Positions 40,451 through 49,194 of a stretch of DNA of 64,000 bases are shown here, in pieces; the first letter of the stretch is position 1; each line of letters opens with the position of its first letter. Origin of the DNA: Haladaptatus cibarius D43 (GTDB lineage: Archaea; Halobacteriota; Halobacteria; Halobacteriales; Haladaptataceae). Made by a program: the position numbers and the translations under genes. Below the pieces are notes generated by a model. It saw only the letters and a program-made list of their open reading frames with translations, had not been told where the DNA came from and ran no database searches. The DNA is taken from positions 1,108,082-1,172,081 of the forward strand of contig NZ_JDTH01000002.1 of assembly GCF_000710615.1 (NCBI RefSeq), in the 5' to 3' direction.

Positions 40451-41490
40451 CGCCGTCCCCACGTATCCGCGACGCCGTTTCCTGCGTCCTGCGGGACGCT
40501 GACCGAACCGTCAACGAGGCGAGTGCGGTCTGGCCCCAAATCGCGGGCGAGCATCGTCCCGGTTGCGAGTCCGCTCGCCGGGCGGTCGGGAATCGCGGCC
40601 GCGGCGTGAATCGCGGCGGTTCGGGCCACCACGCCGTCGATGGTGGTCGTCACGACCGGTGTGACACCAACATCGCGGGCACGTTCGGCGACTTCCACGA
40701 CCTTGTCCGGGCCACCAAGCACCATGGGCTTGCAGATGAGAACGTCGGCGGCCTCGGCGTCGAGGACGGCATCGACCGAGGTTTCGGCTATCGATTCGTC
40801 GGCCGCGACGCGAACCGACCGACCGCGGAGGTCGGCGAGGGCGTCGAGGTCGTCCCCTGAAACCGGCTGTTCCACGTAGGCGATTCGAAGGGGGTCGAGC
40901 TTGTGAAACGCTTCGCGTGCTTGCGCGCGTGACCAGCCGCCATTGACATCGACTCGGAGTTCGATGTCGAAACCGACGGCGTCGCGGACGGCTCGAAGTC
41001 GCGCCACGTCGTCGGTCACCGACCGCACACCGACTTTCACTTTCACGCATTCGAATCCGGCAGAAACCGCGTCCTTTACTGCATCCACTGTTTCGGCGGG
41101 TGAGCAGTCGCCGACGGTCGCATTCGCTTGAATCACTTCGACCTGTTCCGGGCCGCCGAAGTGTCGGTAGAGCGGAACGCCGTCGCGCTTCGCCCGGATG
41201 TCCGCGAGCGCGAGTGAAAGGCCGTGTCTGGCCGCAGGCGTCGATTCGAGAGTGGCCAACCGCTCTTCGAGGGTCGAAAGTTCATCCCCCGGCGCTTCGA
41301 TGTCGGCAAGCGCGGCACGACACGCCGGAAGCGACTCGGTCCACCCCGGCAGCGGCGTCGCCTCGCCAATTCCAACTTCGTCGCCGTCCTCGATTCGAAC
41401 GAGGATGCCCTTTCGGTGTTCAATCGAACCGTGGGCCGTGTCGAGCGGCGATTCCAGTTGGAGCGAAAACTCTCGCGTTTCGACTCTCAT
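40447..41490 (-). CDS. menC: o-Succinylbenzoate synthase
   Basis: This 347-residue enolase-superfamily enzyme dehydrates SHCHC to o-succinylbenzoate. It shows the KxK motif in VKVKVG (about residue 150), then the metal ligands in LRVDVNGGWS, YVEQPVSGDD and RVAADESI, and the second Lys in ICKPMVLGG. Enolase-superfamily members that racemise dipeptides have related motifs, but the location between menA and menE fits MenC. It starts one base after the menA stop. Confidence 0.91.
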   Translation of the reverse strand: MRVETREFSLQLESPLDTAHGSIEHRKGILVRIEDGDEVGIGEATPLPGWTESLPACRAALADIEAPGDELSTLEERLATLESTPAARHGLSLALADIRAKRDGVPLYRHFGGPEQVEVIQANATVGDCSPAETVDAVKDAVSAGFECVKVKVGVRSVTDDVARLRAVRDAVGFDIELRVDVNGGWSRAQAREAFHKLDPLRIAYVEQPVSGDDLDALADLRGRSVRVAADESIAETSVDAVLDAEAADVLICKPMVLGGPDKVVEVAERARDVGVTPVVTTTIDGVVARTAAIHAAAAIPDRPASGLATGTMLARDLGPDRTRLVDGSVSVPQDAGNGVADTWGRR

Positions 41491-41491
41491 C

Positions 41492-42433
41492 TCACATCAC
41501 CATTCCGAGGGCGAACAGGGCCGAGTGGACGGCCAGCAGTTTCCCCGTCTGTTCGAGCGCGGGATTGAGCGCCTCGCCCGACGTTTCCGTTAGCAGGGTT
41601 CGGGCGACCATCACGGCGTAGGGGCCGGTAAGCAGAGGCAGGAGGACGAGAAGGCCGAACTCGCTACTCGTCCAGAAGTAGATGGGAACGAGGTACGAGA
41701 GTGCTAGCAGACCGACGAACTCGGCGCGACTGGCCGAGTAGCCGATGAGCACCGCCAGCGTCTTTTTGCCTGCTTTCTTGTCGGTTTCCAAATCCCGGAC
41801 GTTGTTCACGACGAGGATGTTCGTGGAGATTGCCGCGACCGGGAGACTCGCCAAAAACGCCTGCCACGTGACGGTTCCGGCGGGAATCCCAAGCGCGAGC
41901 GGTGCGGCGAGCACTGCCGCGGCCTGCACGTAGAACGTCCCCATCACGGCGACGACGCCGAAGAAGACGAAGACGAACAGGTCGCCCAAGCCGTTCGAAC
42001 CGAGCGGAAACGGCCCGCCTGCGTAGGCGATACCACTAATTACGCTAGCTAGTCCGATAATCAGAATCGGAAGTCCGCCGACGTACACCAGGTACGCGCC
42101 GACGACAATAGCGAGCAGGAACGTTCCGTACATCGCGCGCTTGACCTCGTCGGCCGCGATGAGGCCGGATTGGGTGACCCGGGTGAATCCTTTTCGCTCG
42201 TCGGTATCGACGCCCTTCACGGCGTCGTAGTAGTCGTTTGCGAAGTTGGTACCGATTTGGATGAGCGCTGCGCCGACGAAAGCGGCGAGCGCGGGAAGCG
42301 GGGCGAACAGGCCCTCGTGGACGGCGAGGCCGACGCCGACGAAAATCGGGGCGGCGGCGGCGGGGAGGGTGTGCGGTCTGGCCGCCATGAGCCACGCTTT
42401 CGTGCGAGAAACCTCGGTCGCCGTGTCGTTCAT
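41492..42433 (-). CDS. menA: 1,4-Dihydroxy-2-naphthoate polyprenyltransferase
   Basis: This 313-residue UbiA-family membrane enzyme attaches the isoprenoid tail to dihydroxynaphthoate. It has eight to nine helices; NFANDYYDAVKGVDTDERKG (about 64-83) carries the first Asp-rich motif, and NVRDLETDKKAGKKT (about 190-204) the second. It is preceded by a promoter-like repeat at 42532-42564 and starts at ATG 42433. First gene of the menA-menC-menE operon. Confidence 0.93.
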   Translation of the reverse strand: MNDTATEVSRTKAWLMAARPHTLPAAAAPIFVGVGLAVHEGLFAPLPALAAFVGAALIQIGTNFANDYYDAVKGVDTDERKGFTRVTQSGLIAADEVKRAMYGTFLLAIVVGAYLVYVGGLPILIIGLASVISGIAYAGGPFPLGSNGLGDLFVFVFFGVVAVMGTFYVQAAAVLAAPLALGIPAGTVTWQAFLASLPVAAISTNILVVNNVRDLETDKKAGKKTLAVLIGYSASRAEFVGLLALSYLVPIYFWTSSEFGLLVLLPLLTGPYAVMVARTLLTETSGEALNPALEQTGKLLAVHSALFALGMVM

Positions 42434-42531
42434 TGCTACGACTGTTCTAGCGAGTGGGGTATAGCATCTACGGTTTTCGCGGAATCGAGTGAAATGTTCT
42501 GTCACGAAGCGAGTCGAACTGGCTCGACATC

Positions 42532-42564
42532 CATTTAAGTGGTTCTAGCGACAAGGAGTAGATA
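42532..42564 (-). promoter_or_regulatory. 33-bp promoter-like motif, copy 1 (menA upstream)
   Basis: On the minus strand TATCT-n4-CTTGTCGCTAGAACCACTTAAATG. The CCACTTAAATG end resembles a BRE/TATA box. It lies about 100 bases upstream of menA. Two similar copies are at 43519-43551 and 43663-43695 on the other strand. Confidence 0.5.
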
Positions 42565-42637
42565 CGAGGAAGGTCGGCTCGTGTTCTACGCAGAAATCGA
42601 CACTCGGTAGCGTTTGCTTTTGCCGTCTTAGCTCTAC

Positions 42638-43396
42638 TTAGTCTCCCGCTTCAGCACCCATCCCCCGACTCGTGAGACTCGGCAGGTTCGGATCGCGGTG
42701 CGGATTCCGACCGTGAACCGCGTACTCTAACTCGTTTTCGTCCAGTTGTTCCCGAAGCACGCGCCGGAGGCGGTTCAAACTCGTGATATTGAGGCCGTGT
42801 TTTTCGGCCAGTTGCGTGAACTGCGCTTCGTCCGTCAGCGATTCGAACTGGTCGTACAGGTCGGTCAGTCGCTCCGGCGGTAGGCCGCGTATCCACTCGT
42901 CGTCGTGCAGTCCGAGGTGATGCTCGCGCTCCCGGTCAACGATATGGCGGATGACGACCAGCGCGACCTTCGGGATGGCCCGCTGGCTTCCGAAGGCGGT
43001 CAAATCGAGTTCCGACATGACGCCGAGGACGCAGTCGCGTTGCCACGGCGTCAAAGAGAGGTCGTTGCAAAGCGCGTGACTCACGCGCAGTTTGTCGAGG
43101 TGGTGCATCCGACTGCTGTGTCCGGCCATCGCAGAATGGCGTTCCTCGTGCAGTCGGCGGATGCTGTCGCTCAAATCGTCCTCCGGCGATTTCGCGCGCC
43201 CGATAACGGTTGCACTGGGCGTCACCGGCCCCCACTTTCTTACCGACTGGTCGCGCTGAAGGTCGGCCCGCCGAACCGCACCATCCCCCGGCAGTTGGCT
43301 CAGTTCGCGCGCTTCTCGGTCGTCCTGTGTGGCGTCCGCTTCCACTCCCCACTGCCAACTGGCAGTCTGCGAATCGCCGTCACCTCGATGCATCAC
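42638..43396 (-). CDS. Haloarchaeal RNA polymerase epsilon-like subunit
   Basis: This 252-residue protein is found in haloarchaea under the name RNA polymerase subunit epsilon. It has a variable acidic N-terminus, a VRKWGPVTPSATVIGRA segment, the core HHLDKLRVSHALC with LTPWQRDCVLGVMSELDLTAFGSQRAIPKVALVVIRHIVD, and a C-terminal helix SLNRLRRVLREQLDENELEYAVHGR. The name and its place in the polymerase rest on earlier purification reports, and no family domain is known. Two adjacent Met codons give alternative starts. Confidence 0.85.
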   Translation of the reverse strand: MMHRGDGDSQTASWQWGVEADATQDDREARELSQLPGDGAVRRADLQRDQSVRKWGPVTPSATVIGRAKSPEDDLSDSIRRLHEERHSAMAGHSSRMHHLDKLRVSHALCNDLSLTPWQRDCVLGVMSELDLTAFGSQRAIPKVALVVIRHIVDREREHHLGLHDDEWIRGLPPERLTDLYDQFESLTDEAQFTQLAEKHGLNITSLNRLRRVLREQLDENELEYAVHGRNPHRDPNLPSLTSRGMGAEAGD

Positions 43397-43518
43397 ACCT
43401 GTGTACTCGGGCGAGATAGTTCAAAGGTTGGTTTGGAGAAGAAATAGTTTCAGCACGTCGATAGCTACCGCTGGTGTCCGTGTGAGTTTCCGGTAGAACC
43501 CGCCCCGCTTTCCGTCCG

Positions 43519-43551
43519 TATCTTTATCTTGTCGCCAGAACCACTTAAATG
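43519..43551 (+). promoter_or_regulatory. 33-bp promoter-like motif, copy 2
   Basis: TATCT-n4-CTTGTCGCCAGAACCACTTAAATG, nearly identical to the menA copy. It points right into a stretch without a recognised gene, so it may drive an untranslated RNA or a microprotein. Confidence 0.5.
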
Positions 43552-43662
43552 CCGACTGGATGGTTGATGGAATGGTTGTTGGAATGGCGATTTCAGAGAA
43601 TCCGGAGCAGTCGCTATCAGAAGTCAATGCGTCGGGTCAGAATACGACCCGTCTTCCATCCA

Positions 43663-43695
43663 TATCTCTACCTTATCACGAGAGCTACTTAAATC
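43663..43695 (+). promoter_or_regulatory. 33-bp promoter-like motif, copy 3
   Basis: TATCT-n4-CTTATCACGAGAGCTACTTAAATC; it shares the overall layout with copies 1 and 2 but with about seven changes. It lies just outside the 3' end of the convergent membrane protein gene at 43708. Confidence 0.45.
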
Positions 43696-43707
43696 GAATT
43701 GGACGTT

Positions 43708-44112
43708 CTACCGCCTGTGAATATCGACGTACAGCAGTCCGACCGTCAACAGAAACCCGACTGCGAGAAGGGGGAAGAAGGGGTCGAACGACGTGCCACA
43801 GCCAGACGATGCCGTGTCCGCACAGTGCGCCATCGGTTCCAAACCGACTACGGTCAGGAGAACGCCACTGACGAGTCCGAGGGACGCTCCTTGCCGCAAT
43901 TGGTCGTTCATTCGAATGCTCCGAGCGAGTTGCACGAGCGAGATAGTAACCAGAAGATATGTTATCACAGGAAGACCGAAGGGGAGGTCTGCAAACGCGA
44001 ACTGCCTCCAAAATAGCGCGATTATGACGACGATTCCGATAGCGAGTCCTGTTGCCGTAATTCCTTTTAAATAAGTATCTTTAGGGTCGGTTCGGGGGGC
44101 GGTTTCACCCAT
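43708..44112 (-). CDS. Four-helix membrane protein of unknown function
   Basis: This is a 134-residue protein with hydrophobic helices at about residues 17-36, 45-62, 72-92 and 108-128. It has an unusual loop with Cys (MAHCADTASSGCGTSFD) between helices 3 and 4. It starts MGETAPRTDPKDTYLKG. No family recognised. It is divergent from the truncated VapC gene. Confidence 0.65.
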   Translation of the reverse strand: MGETAPRTDPKDTYLKGITATGLAIGIVVIIALFWRQFAFADLPFGLPVITYLLVTISLVQLARSIRMNDQLRQGASLGLVSGVLLTVVGLEPMAHCADTASSGCGTSFDPFFPLLAVGFLLTVGLLYVDIHRR

Positions 44113-44141
44113 GGTTATGCGTCACGACGATTCAATAGAAA

Positions 44142-44507
44142 ATGAATGTTCCGGAAATTGAGAAATTTGGTCGACCGATAGCGTTCTCCCGTCTCCGAGG
44201 AGAACAGTGGTTGCCAACGCCAGTTGTTGCAGAAACGTACTACGGCGTGGCGACGGTTCGGAGCGATATGATGGAAAGCGAGGTTCGAAACCGACTGCTC
44301 GGCTACCCCCGAATAAAAATCGACGAGGAAATCGCGCGAACTGCCGGGCAGTTGCTCGCGCAGGCCGACGACGCTTCCGGCGGTGATGGCGGTATCGGGC
44401 CAAACGACGCCTACATCGCGGCGACTGCCGAGGTGTTGGACGATTCCGTGCTCACCGACAACGTGCGCGATTTCGAGGAACTCCGCGTCTCGGTCGAAAC
44501 GTACTAA
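44142..44507 (+). pseudogene. Truncated VapC-type PIN-domain toxin
   Basis: The frame TPVVAETYYGVATVRSD and, at the end, IGPNDAYIAATAEVLDDSVL plus TDNVRDFEEL match the C-terminal two-thirds of PIN toxins. The first catalytic Asp (the usual DTN near the N-terminus) is missing because an upstream stop (44136-44138) cuts the frame and the first 30 residues do not resemble PIN. No antitoxin gene is adjacent. It is probably an inactive remnant, though 121 codons remain open. Confidence 0.7.
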
Positions 44508-44735
44508 GGGTCAATTTGTCTTTCTGCGATTCATCGCGAGCGAGGAGCGACAGCGACGAGCGAGCGGGCCGACGACTGAATGGAGTTTGGCAAACTCGCA
44601 CCGCGAGTTTGCCGAAACAAAATGAAGGAGGAGTGCTTTTGGTCCAGCTTTTACAGGGAGTCAGCACGCGGGACGGCGACCGCCGCCGTCCCGCGTGGCT
44701 GCGACCGTCGTAAAAGGTGGTAGTCAAAAGGTAGG
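44508..44735. repeat. Hairpin-rich intergenic element between VapC remnant and menB
   Basis: Two strong hairpins: GGCAAACTCGC-ACC-GCGAGTTTGCC (44589-44613, 11 bp) and a 14-bp perfect stem CACGCGGGACGGCG / CGCCGTCCCGCGTG (44665-44678, 44684-44697). The second is enclosed by CTTTTAC/GTAAAAG (44648-44654, 44710-44716). The text GGAGTGCTTTTGGTCCAGC resembles intergenic repeats I recall from other haloarchaea. No gene. Confidence 0.6.
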
Positions 44736-45632
44736 TCAGTAGTGCCAGCGGTAGTCTGAGAAGTCCGGGTCACGCTTCTCGACAAAGGCGTCCCGGCCTT
44801 CTTGGGCCTCGTCGGTCATGTACCCAAGTCGGGTGGCTTCACCCGCGAACACTTGCTGGCCGACCATGCCGTCGTCGGTCATGTTGAAAGCATACTTGAG
44901 CATCCGCATCGCGGTCGGACTCTTGGAATTGATTGCCTCTGCCCACTCCAAGGCCACGTCCTCCAGTTCCTCGTGCGGAACTGCTTCGTTCGCCATGCCC
45001 ATCTCTGTGGCTTCCTCGGCGGAGTAGGTTTTTCCGAGGAAGAACACTTCGCGGGCTTTTTTCTGGCCGACCTGTTTTGCGAGGTAGGCCGACCCGAACC
45101 CGGCGTCGAAACTCGCCACGTCGGGGTCGGTCTGGAGGAACTTCGCGTGCTCTTCCGAAGCGAGCGTCATGTCGCAAACGACGTGGAGACTGTGGCCGCC
45201 GCCGACCGCCCACCCCGGAACCACGCAGATGACTGGCTTGGGAATGTGACGGATGAGTCGCTGGACTTCGAGGATGTGGAGTCGGCCCGCTTCGGACGCG
45301 GCTTCGCTCTCCTCGTCTTCTCCCTGATATTCGTAGCCTGCGCCGCCGCGAACGCGCTGGTCGCCGCCGGAACAGAACGCCCACCCTCCGTCCTTCGATG
45401 ATGGCCCGTTGCCGGTCAGGAGGACACAGCCAACGTCGGTCTGGCGTTTCGCGTGGTCGAGCGCGCGGTAGAGTTCGTCCACCGTACCGGGACGGAAGGC
45501 GTTTCGCACGTCCGGGCGGTCGAAGGCGATTCGAACCGTTCCTTGTTCTTTCGCCTTGTGGTAGGTGATGTCGCGGAAATCGAAGTCCGTGATTTCCTCC
45601 CAGCGTTCCCCATCGAAGAGTTCGGATACCAT
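44736..45632 (-). CDS. menB: 1,4-Dihydroxy-2-naphthoyl-CoA synthase
   Basis: This 298-residue crotonase-fold enzyme closes the second ring in menaquinone synthesis. The MenB-specific FCSGGDQRVRGG (oxyanion hole, about residue 86) is present, then VPGWAVGGGHSLHVVCD, and FDAGFGSAYLAKQVGQKKAREVFF. The C-terminal ALEWAEAINSKSPTA helix is as in MenB. It lies apart from menA-menC-menE by about 2.3 kb but on the same strand. It is divergent from the aminotransferase. Confidence 0.95.
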   Translation of the reverse strand: MVSELFDGERWEEITDFDFRDITYHKAKEQGTVRIAFDRPDVRNAFRPGTVDELYRALDHAKRQTDVGCVLLTGNGPSSKDGGWAFCSGGDQRVRGGAGYEYQGEDEESEAASEAGRLHILEVQRLIRHIPKPVICVVPGWAVGGGHSLHVVCDMTLASEEHAKFLQTDPDVASFDAGFGSAYLAKQVGQKKAREVFFLGKTYSAEEATEMGMANEAVPHEELEDVALEWAEAINSKSPTAMRMLKYAFNMTDDGMVGQQVFAGEATRLGYMTDEAQEGRDAFVEKRDPDFSDYRWHY

Positions 45633-45775
45633 GCCGGAAACTGAATCCGGAGCGACCTAATAGGTTCCCGTCCGATTCCGATTTCAGTTTCGAACTCCCG
45701 CAAAAATCCGCACAACCCGGCAAACCGCGATGGGTCTGCAAAGCTACTTGCGCCGAGAACGCAACGGTCGAAACC

Positions 45776-46942
45776 ATGACCAGAATCGCGTCACGAGCGA
45801 CCAATTTCGAGCGGTCGGGGATTCGAGTGATGTTCGAACTCGCGGAAGCACAGGGCGGCGACCTCGTCCGACTGGAAGTCGGCGAACCGGATTTCGACAC
45901 GCCGGAACACGTCATCGACGCGGCAGAGCAATCGGCACGGAACGGAAAAACGCATTACACCTCCGGGGCTGGAATCCCCGAACTTCGCACCGCAATCGCG
46001 GAGCGAATGACCGACGAAACCGGCGTTTCGTTCGACCCTGAACGGCACGTTTCGGTTACGACCGGCGCGATGGAAGCCTTGTCCTTGGCGCTCTCGGCAA
46101 TCGCGGAACCGGGAGACGACGTACTGATTCCGACGCCAGCGTGGCCGAACTACCGGAATCAGGCGCGACTCGCGGGAGCTACACCCGTTCCGATTCCGCT
46201 CGCTGCGGAGGATGGCTTCGACCTTGACCCGGACAGAATCACCGAGCAGTTGAGTCAGGACACTGCCGCAGTTATTTTGACTACTCCATCGAACCCGACC
46301 GGGCAGGTGTACGACGAGGACGCTGTCACGGAGGTTGTTGAGGCAGCACAGGAACACGACGCGTTCGTCATCGCGGACGAGGTGTACGCCCGCCTCACCT
46401 ACGGCGACGACCATCGGCGAATTGCGTCCTACACGGACTATCCCGAAGGTCTGCTAACCGTCGATTCCTGCTCGAAAACCTACGCTATGACCGGATGGCG
46501 TCTCGGGTGGCTCGTCGGCCCCGAAGACGTGATTTCGGCCGCCACGAGCCTCGGCGAAAGCACGACGGCCTGCCCGTCGAGTATCGCCCAACACGCCGCG
46601 CTCGCCGCCGTGACCGGGCCACAAGACCCAGTCCACGAGATGCGGGCGGCGTTCCGCGAACGACGAGACTATCTGGTAAATCGCGTCGAGGAAATCCCAC
46701 ACATTTCGTGTCCGCAACCTGACGGCGCGTTCTACGCGTTTTTGGACGTGAGCGAACTCGACGGCGACAGCGCCGACGTTGCGGAACGTCTGCTTTCCGA
46801 ATACGGCGTCGTCACCGCACCCGGAACCGCGTTCGGCGACGCTGGCGAAGGGTATCTTCGGTTGAGCTTTGCGAATAGTACGGAGCGAATCGAACTCGGA
46901 CTCGACCGTCTGGAGGCGATGGTCGAAGACGAACGAAGCTAA
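45776..46942 (+). CDS. PLP-dependent aminotransferase class I/II (aspartate-type)
   Basis: This 388-residue fold-type I aminotransferase is probably of the aspartate or aromatic class. The PLP Lys is in DSCSKTYAMTGWRLGWLVG (about residue 234), with the substrate-cofactor Asn in LTTPSNPTGQVY and the Asp in FVIADEVYARL. C-terminal LRLSFANS carries the carboxylate-binding Arg. The start ATG 45776 lies after an AT-poor divergent promoter with menB. Substrate cannot be fixed from sequence. Confidence 0.92.
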   Translation: MTRIASRATNFERSGIRVMFELAEAQGGDLVRLEVGEPDFDTPEHVIDAAEQSARNGKTHYTSGAGIPELRTAIAERMTDETGVSFDPERHVSVTTGAMEALSLALSAIAEPGDDVLIPTPAWPNYRNQARLAGATPVPIPLAAEDGFDLDPDRITEQLSQDTAAVILTTPSNPTGQVYDEDAVTEVVEAAQEHDAFVIADEVYARLTYGDDHRRIASYTDYPEGLLTVDSCSKTYAMTGWRLGWLVGPEDVISAATSLGESTTACPSSIAQHAALAAVTGPQDPVHEMRAAFRERRDYLVNRVEEIPHISCPQPDGAFYAFLDVSELDGDSADVAERLLSEYGVVTAPGTAFGDAGEGYLRLSFANSTERIELGLDRLEAMVEDERS

Positions 46943-46953
46943 TTCGAATCCGC

Positions 46954-48030
46954 TCAGAACAGATTGTCGAGTTCGTCGTTCTGGAACATCTCTGCCGGGT
47001 CTTCTTTGCGCTCTTCCTGTTGATTTGCCTCCTTTGCTCGCTTCATGAACTCCTTCATGCGCGGGGAGCGTTCGACGCCGCCGAGGAGGATGAGCGAAGC
47101 CAATCGGTCGCTGTCCAACGGGAAGTCCCCGCCCCGAACTTGCAGGCTTCCTGTTTCCCCTTCGAGCCATTTTCGGGCCTTCTCGACGCCCTTCCGCGGG
47201 ATTCGGTCGGAATCACCGGCAACAACCAGCAGCGCGGAATCGGCGTCCGTCGCTTTCGGCACGCTGAGATTGCTCAGGATTGCTTGCCGCGTGTTGCTCG
47301 TCACCGTGTTGATGTTCTCTCCACTTTCCTCGCTCGCGCCCGCGCTGGCATAGCCGAGGGCCGCGATACCGCCCGAGCGAAGCGTGTTGATAACTTCGCT
47401 CGAATCGACCACGCTCTCGCCGACGCCTTCAACCGCTTCGCCCGAGGCGAGTAGAATGCCCACGCGCTGAGCGATTTGCTGGTTGATGGCGTCGAACGCT
47501 TCGCCGACGCTCTGGCCGGATTCGTGCCACGCATCGTTATCGATGAGAAGGGACGCATCCGCCTCTCGAACGACGGTTTTGAGCGACCGACCAGCGTTGG
47601 CTTGATACATCGACCCCTCGCCGCGACCCGGGAGGATACCGAGCGCGTAGACGGGCATCTCGTAGATTCGCTGGAGTTCGTGGACGAGCACCGGTGCGCC
47701 GCCGCTACCGGTTCCGCCGCCGAGTCCCGCGACGACGAAGATTGCTTCGGCTTTCGCCGTGATGCGTCCGTCGAGCGCGCTCATCACTTCGCCCGCATCG
47801 CTTTGCATAACCTCTGCACCGAGTTCGTTGTCCCCGCCGACGCCGTGCCCTTTCACTCGCTCTTGACCGACGAGAATCGTGTCGAGGTCGAGCGACTGTA
47901 AATCAGTTTTCGCGGAGTTAACCGCCAACGCACCCTGTATCGCGTTGAAATTCATGTTTGCGTCGAACTCGACGAGTTTCTGTGTCAGTTTCCCCCCGGC
48001 TTGACCGATACCAATCAGGACGACTTTCAT
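46954..48030 (-). CDS. cetZ: CetZ-family tubulin-like GTPase
   Basis: This 358-residue FtsZ/tubulin-superfamily protein of the haloarchaeal CetZ group controls cell shape and motility. The GTP motif is GLGGGTGSGGAPVLVHEL (about residues 100-117), preceded by VVLIGIGQAGGKLTQKL at the N-terminus and AVNSAKTDL. The T7-loop part DNDAWHESGQSVGEAFDAIN follows, and the C-terminal tail is acidic (EDPAEMFQNDELDNLF). The start is fixed at ATG 48030 (MKVVLIGIG). Several CetZ paralogues usually occur per genome, so the number is left off. It is divergent from the pilus-type operon. Confidence 0.94.
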   Translation of the reverse strand: MKVVLIGIGQAGGKLTQKLVEFDANMNFNAIQGALAVNSAKTDLQSLDLDTILVGQERVKGHGVGGDNELGAEVMQSDAGEVMSALDGRITAKAEAIFVVAGLGGGTGSGGAPVLVHELQRIYEMPVYALGILPGRGEGSMYQANAGRSLKTVVREADASLLIDNDAWHESGQSVGEAFDAINQQIAQRVGILLASGEAVEGVGESVVDSSEVINTLRSGGIAALGYASAGASEESGENINTVTSNTRQAILSNLSVPKATDADSALLVVAGDSDRIPRKGVEKARKWLEGETGSLQVRGGDFPLDSDRLASLILLGGVERSPRMKEFMKRAKEANQQEERKEDPAEMFQNDELDNLF

Positions 48031-48115
48031 GCCAAAGCCCACCCGTTCACCCGTAATGAATTTTCTGCCATCGGTCACATCAATTTTAAGTAGATAAGCG
48101 AAACCAATGCCGTCC

Positions 48116-48622
48116 ATGTCGAACATAGAAACCCTCGATACGCGTCTCCGCGCCGTCGAACGCGCGCTAACCGAGAACGGTTCGGATTCTTCTGTGCGCG
48201 AAGACACGAGTGTAGACGACCATCGAACAGTGAATTCGGTGACAGTATCCGAACTGACCGCGCGCCTCGACGAACTCGAATCGAGAATGGACGACATAGA
48301 ACCGCGACTGGACGAACTCGACGCCGCCGTCCAAGCGCTCCGAGGTTACGTCGGCAACATCCGTGCGGTCAACGCGGAGGTCGAACGACGGGCGGACGCC
48401 GCCCTTGCGAAGGCCGAATCGAAATCCAACCGACGCGAATCATCCGAGTATCGTTCGACGCACCGGGAATCATCAACTACCGGCCGCGAGCCTGCCGGTG
48501 GACGCACCTCGGAACTCCCGACAAAACGCCAGCTTTCGGGAGGAACATCCGAAACGGAATCGGAGACAGAATCGGAGACAGAATCGGATTCAATCTTCGC
48601 GCGACTCCGCGGAATGCTGTGA
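48116..48622 (+). CDS. Coiled-coil protein of the secretion operon (DUF7310-like)
   Basis: This 168-residue protein starts MSNIETLDTRLRAVERALTE, then a heptad-rich coiled coil (VSELTARLDELESRMDDIEP through about residue 95). A Ser/Arg/Glu low-complexity tail follows with SETESETESETES near the end. A TTTTAAG box at 48084-48090 lies about 28 bases before this ATG, so it is chosen over the ATG at 48107. It is first in the operon; the next gene starts inside its stop (GTGA). Function unknown, but it is a regular partner of the ATPase in haloarchaea. Confidence 0.78.
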   Translation: MSNIETLDTRLRAVERALTENGSDSSVREDTSVDDHRTVNSVTVSELTARLDELESRMDDIEPRLDELDAAVQALRGYVGNIRAVNAEVERRADAALAKAESKSNRRESSEYRSTHRESSTTGREPAGGRTSELPTKRQLSGGTSETESETESETESDSIFARLRGML

Positions 48623-49161
48623 GCGTTCGCGTCGTTCTCGCCGTGATTCTCGTCGTCGCCTTCTGTAGCGTCTCCTATCCCGCCATCGAGGATGCGCGAA
48701 CGACGCGTGCGGAACACCACGCGGCGGGAGAGCTAGCAACCGTGGAAAACGCCCTCCTCGACCTCTCAACGGAAACTACGGTTTCGATGGGGCATCCCGG
48801 TGCCCGCAGAGTGGTTACACTCTCGATTCCGCACGAATCCACGAGCACTGCCCGAATCGAATTCGTCGCTATCGGCGGCGTTCCCGAATCGGGACACGAA
48901 CGCGAAAAAGACGCTCACGGCGACGTTCTCGCCTATCGCGCCGGCGGCGAAACCCACGTTCGGCACGTTCCGTTCGACCTCCGCGTTGCCCGCGCCGGTG
49001 GGCAGAAACGCGATCACGATTGGCATCTCGAAACCGACCGGACTCCGCTGGTCGTCCGCGATACGGGACGAACCGAAATCGCATTCCGACTGGTCGAACG
49101 GCGGGGAAAGCGTCTCGTCCTCGTCACTCCCATCGACGAATCGCCTTCTTCTACTGCCTGA
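48619..49161 (+). CDS. Membrane-anchored pilin-like protein (DUF7311-like)
   Basis: This 180-residue protein with GTG start has one N-terminal helix (VRVVLAVILVVAFCSVSYPA, residues 3-22) and an exported part with beta-strand character (ARRVVTLSIPHEST ... TARIEFVAIGG). The N-terminal helix with Glu-like charge after it is similar to type IV pilins, but the FlaK/PibD cleavage motif is not obvious. It overlaps the upstream stop by four bases and is followed by the ATPase gene after 33 bases. Confidence 0.75.
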   Translation: MSVRVVLAVILVVAFCSVSYPAIEDARTTRAEHHAAGELATVENALLDLSTETTVSMGHPGARRVVTLSIPHESTSTARIEFVAIGGVPESGHEREKDAHGDVLAYRAGGETHVRHVPFDLRVARAGGQKRDHDWHLETDRTPLVVRDTGRTEIAFRLVERRGKRLVLVTPIDESPSSTA

Positions 49162-49194
49162 GCTTTAAATCGGAAGACGGAACCACGCCGACCC

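Noticed and set aside
42532-43695. The repeated motif as a repeated peptide (…YLYLVARTT stop)
   Set aside because: All three copies can be read as a similar short C-terminus, but the frames are closed just upstream in each case, so a DNA motif is the simpler reading.
43560-43871. 103-codon plus-strand frame after promoter-like motif copy 2
   Set aside because: Runs antisense into the membrane protein gene and becomes Arg-rich; a short non-coding transcript is more likely.
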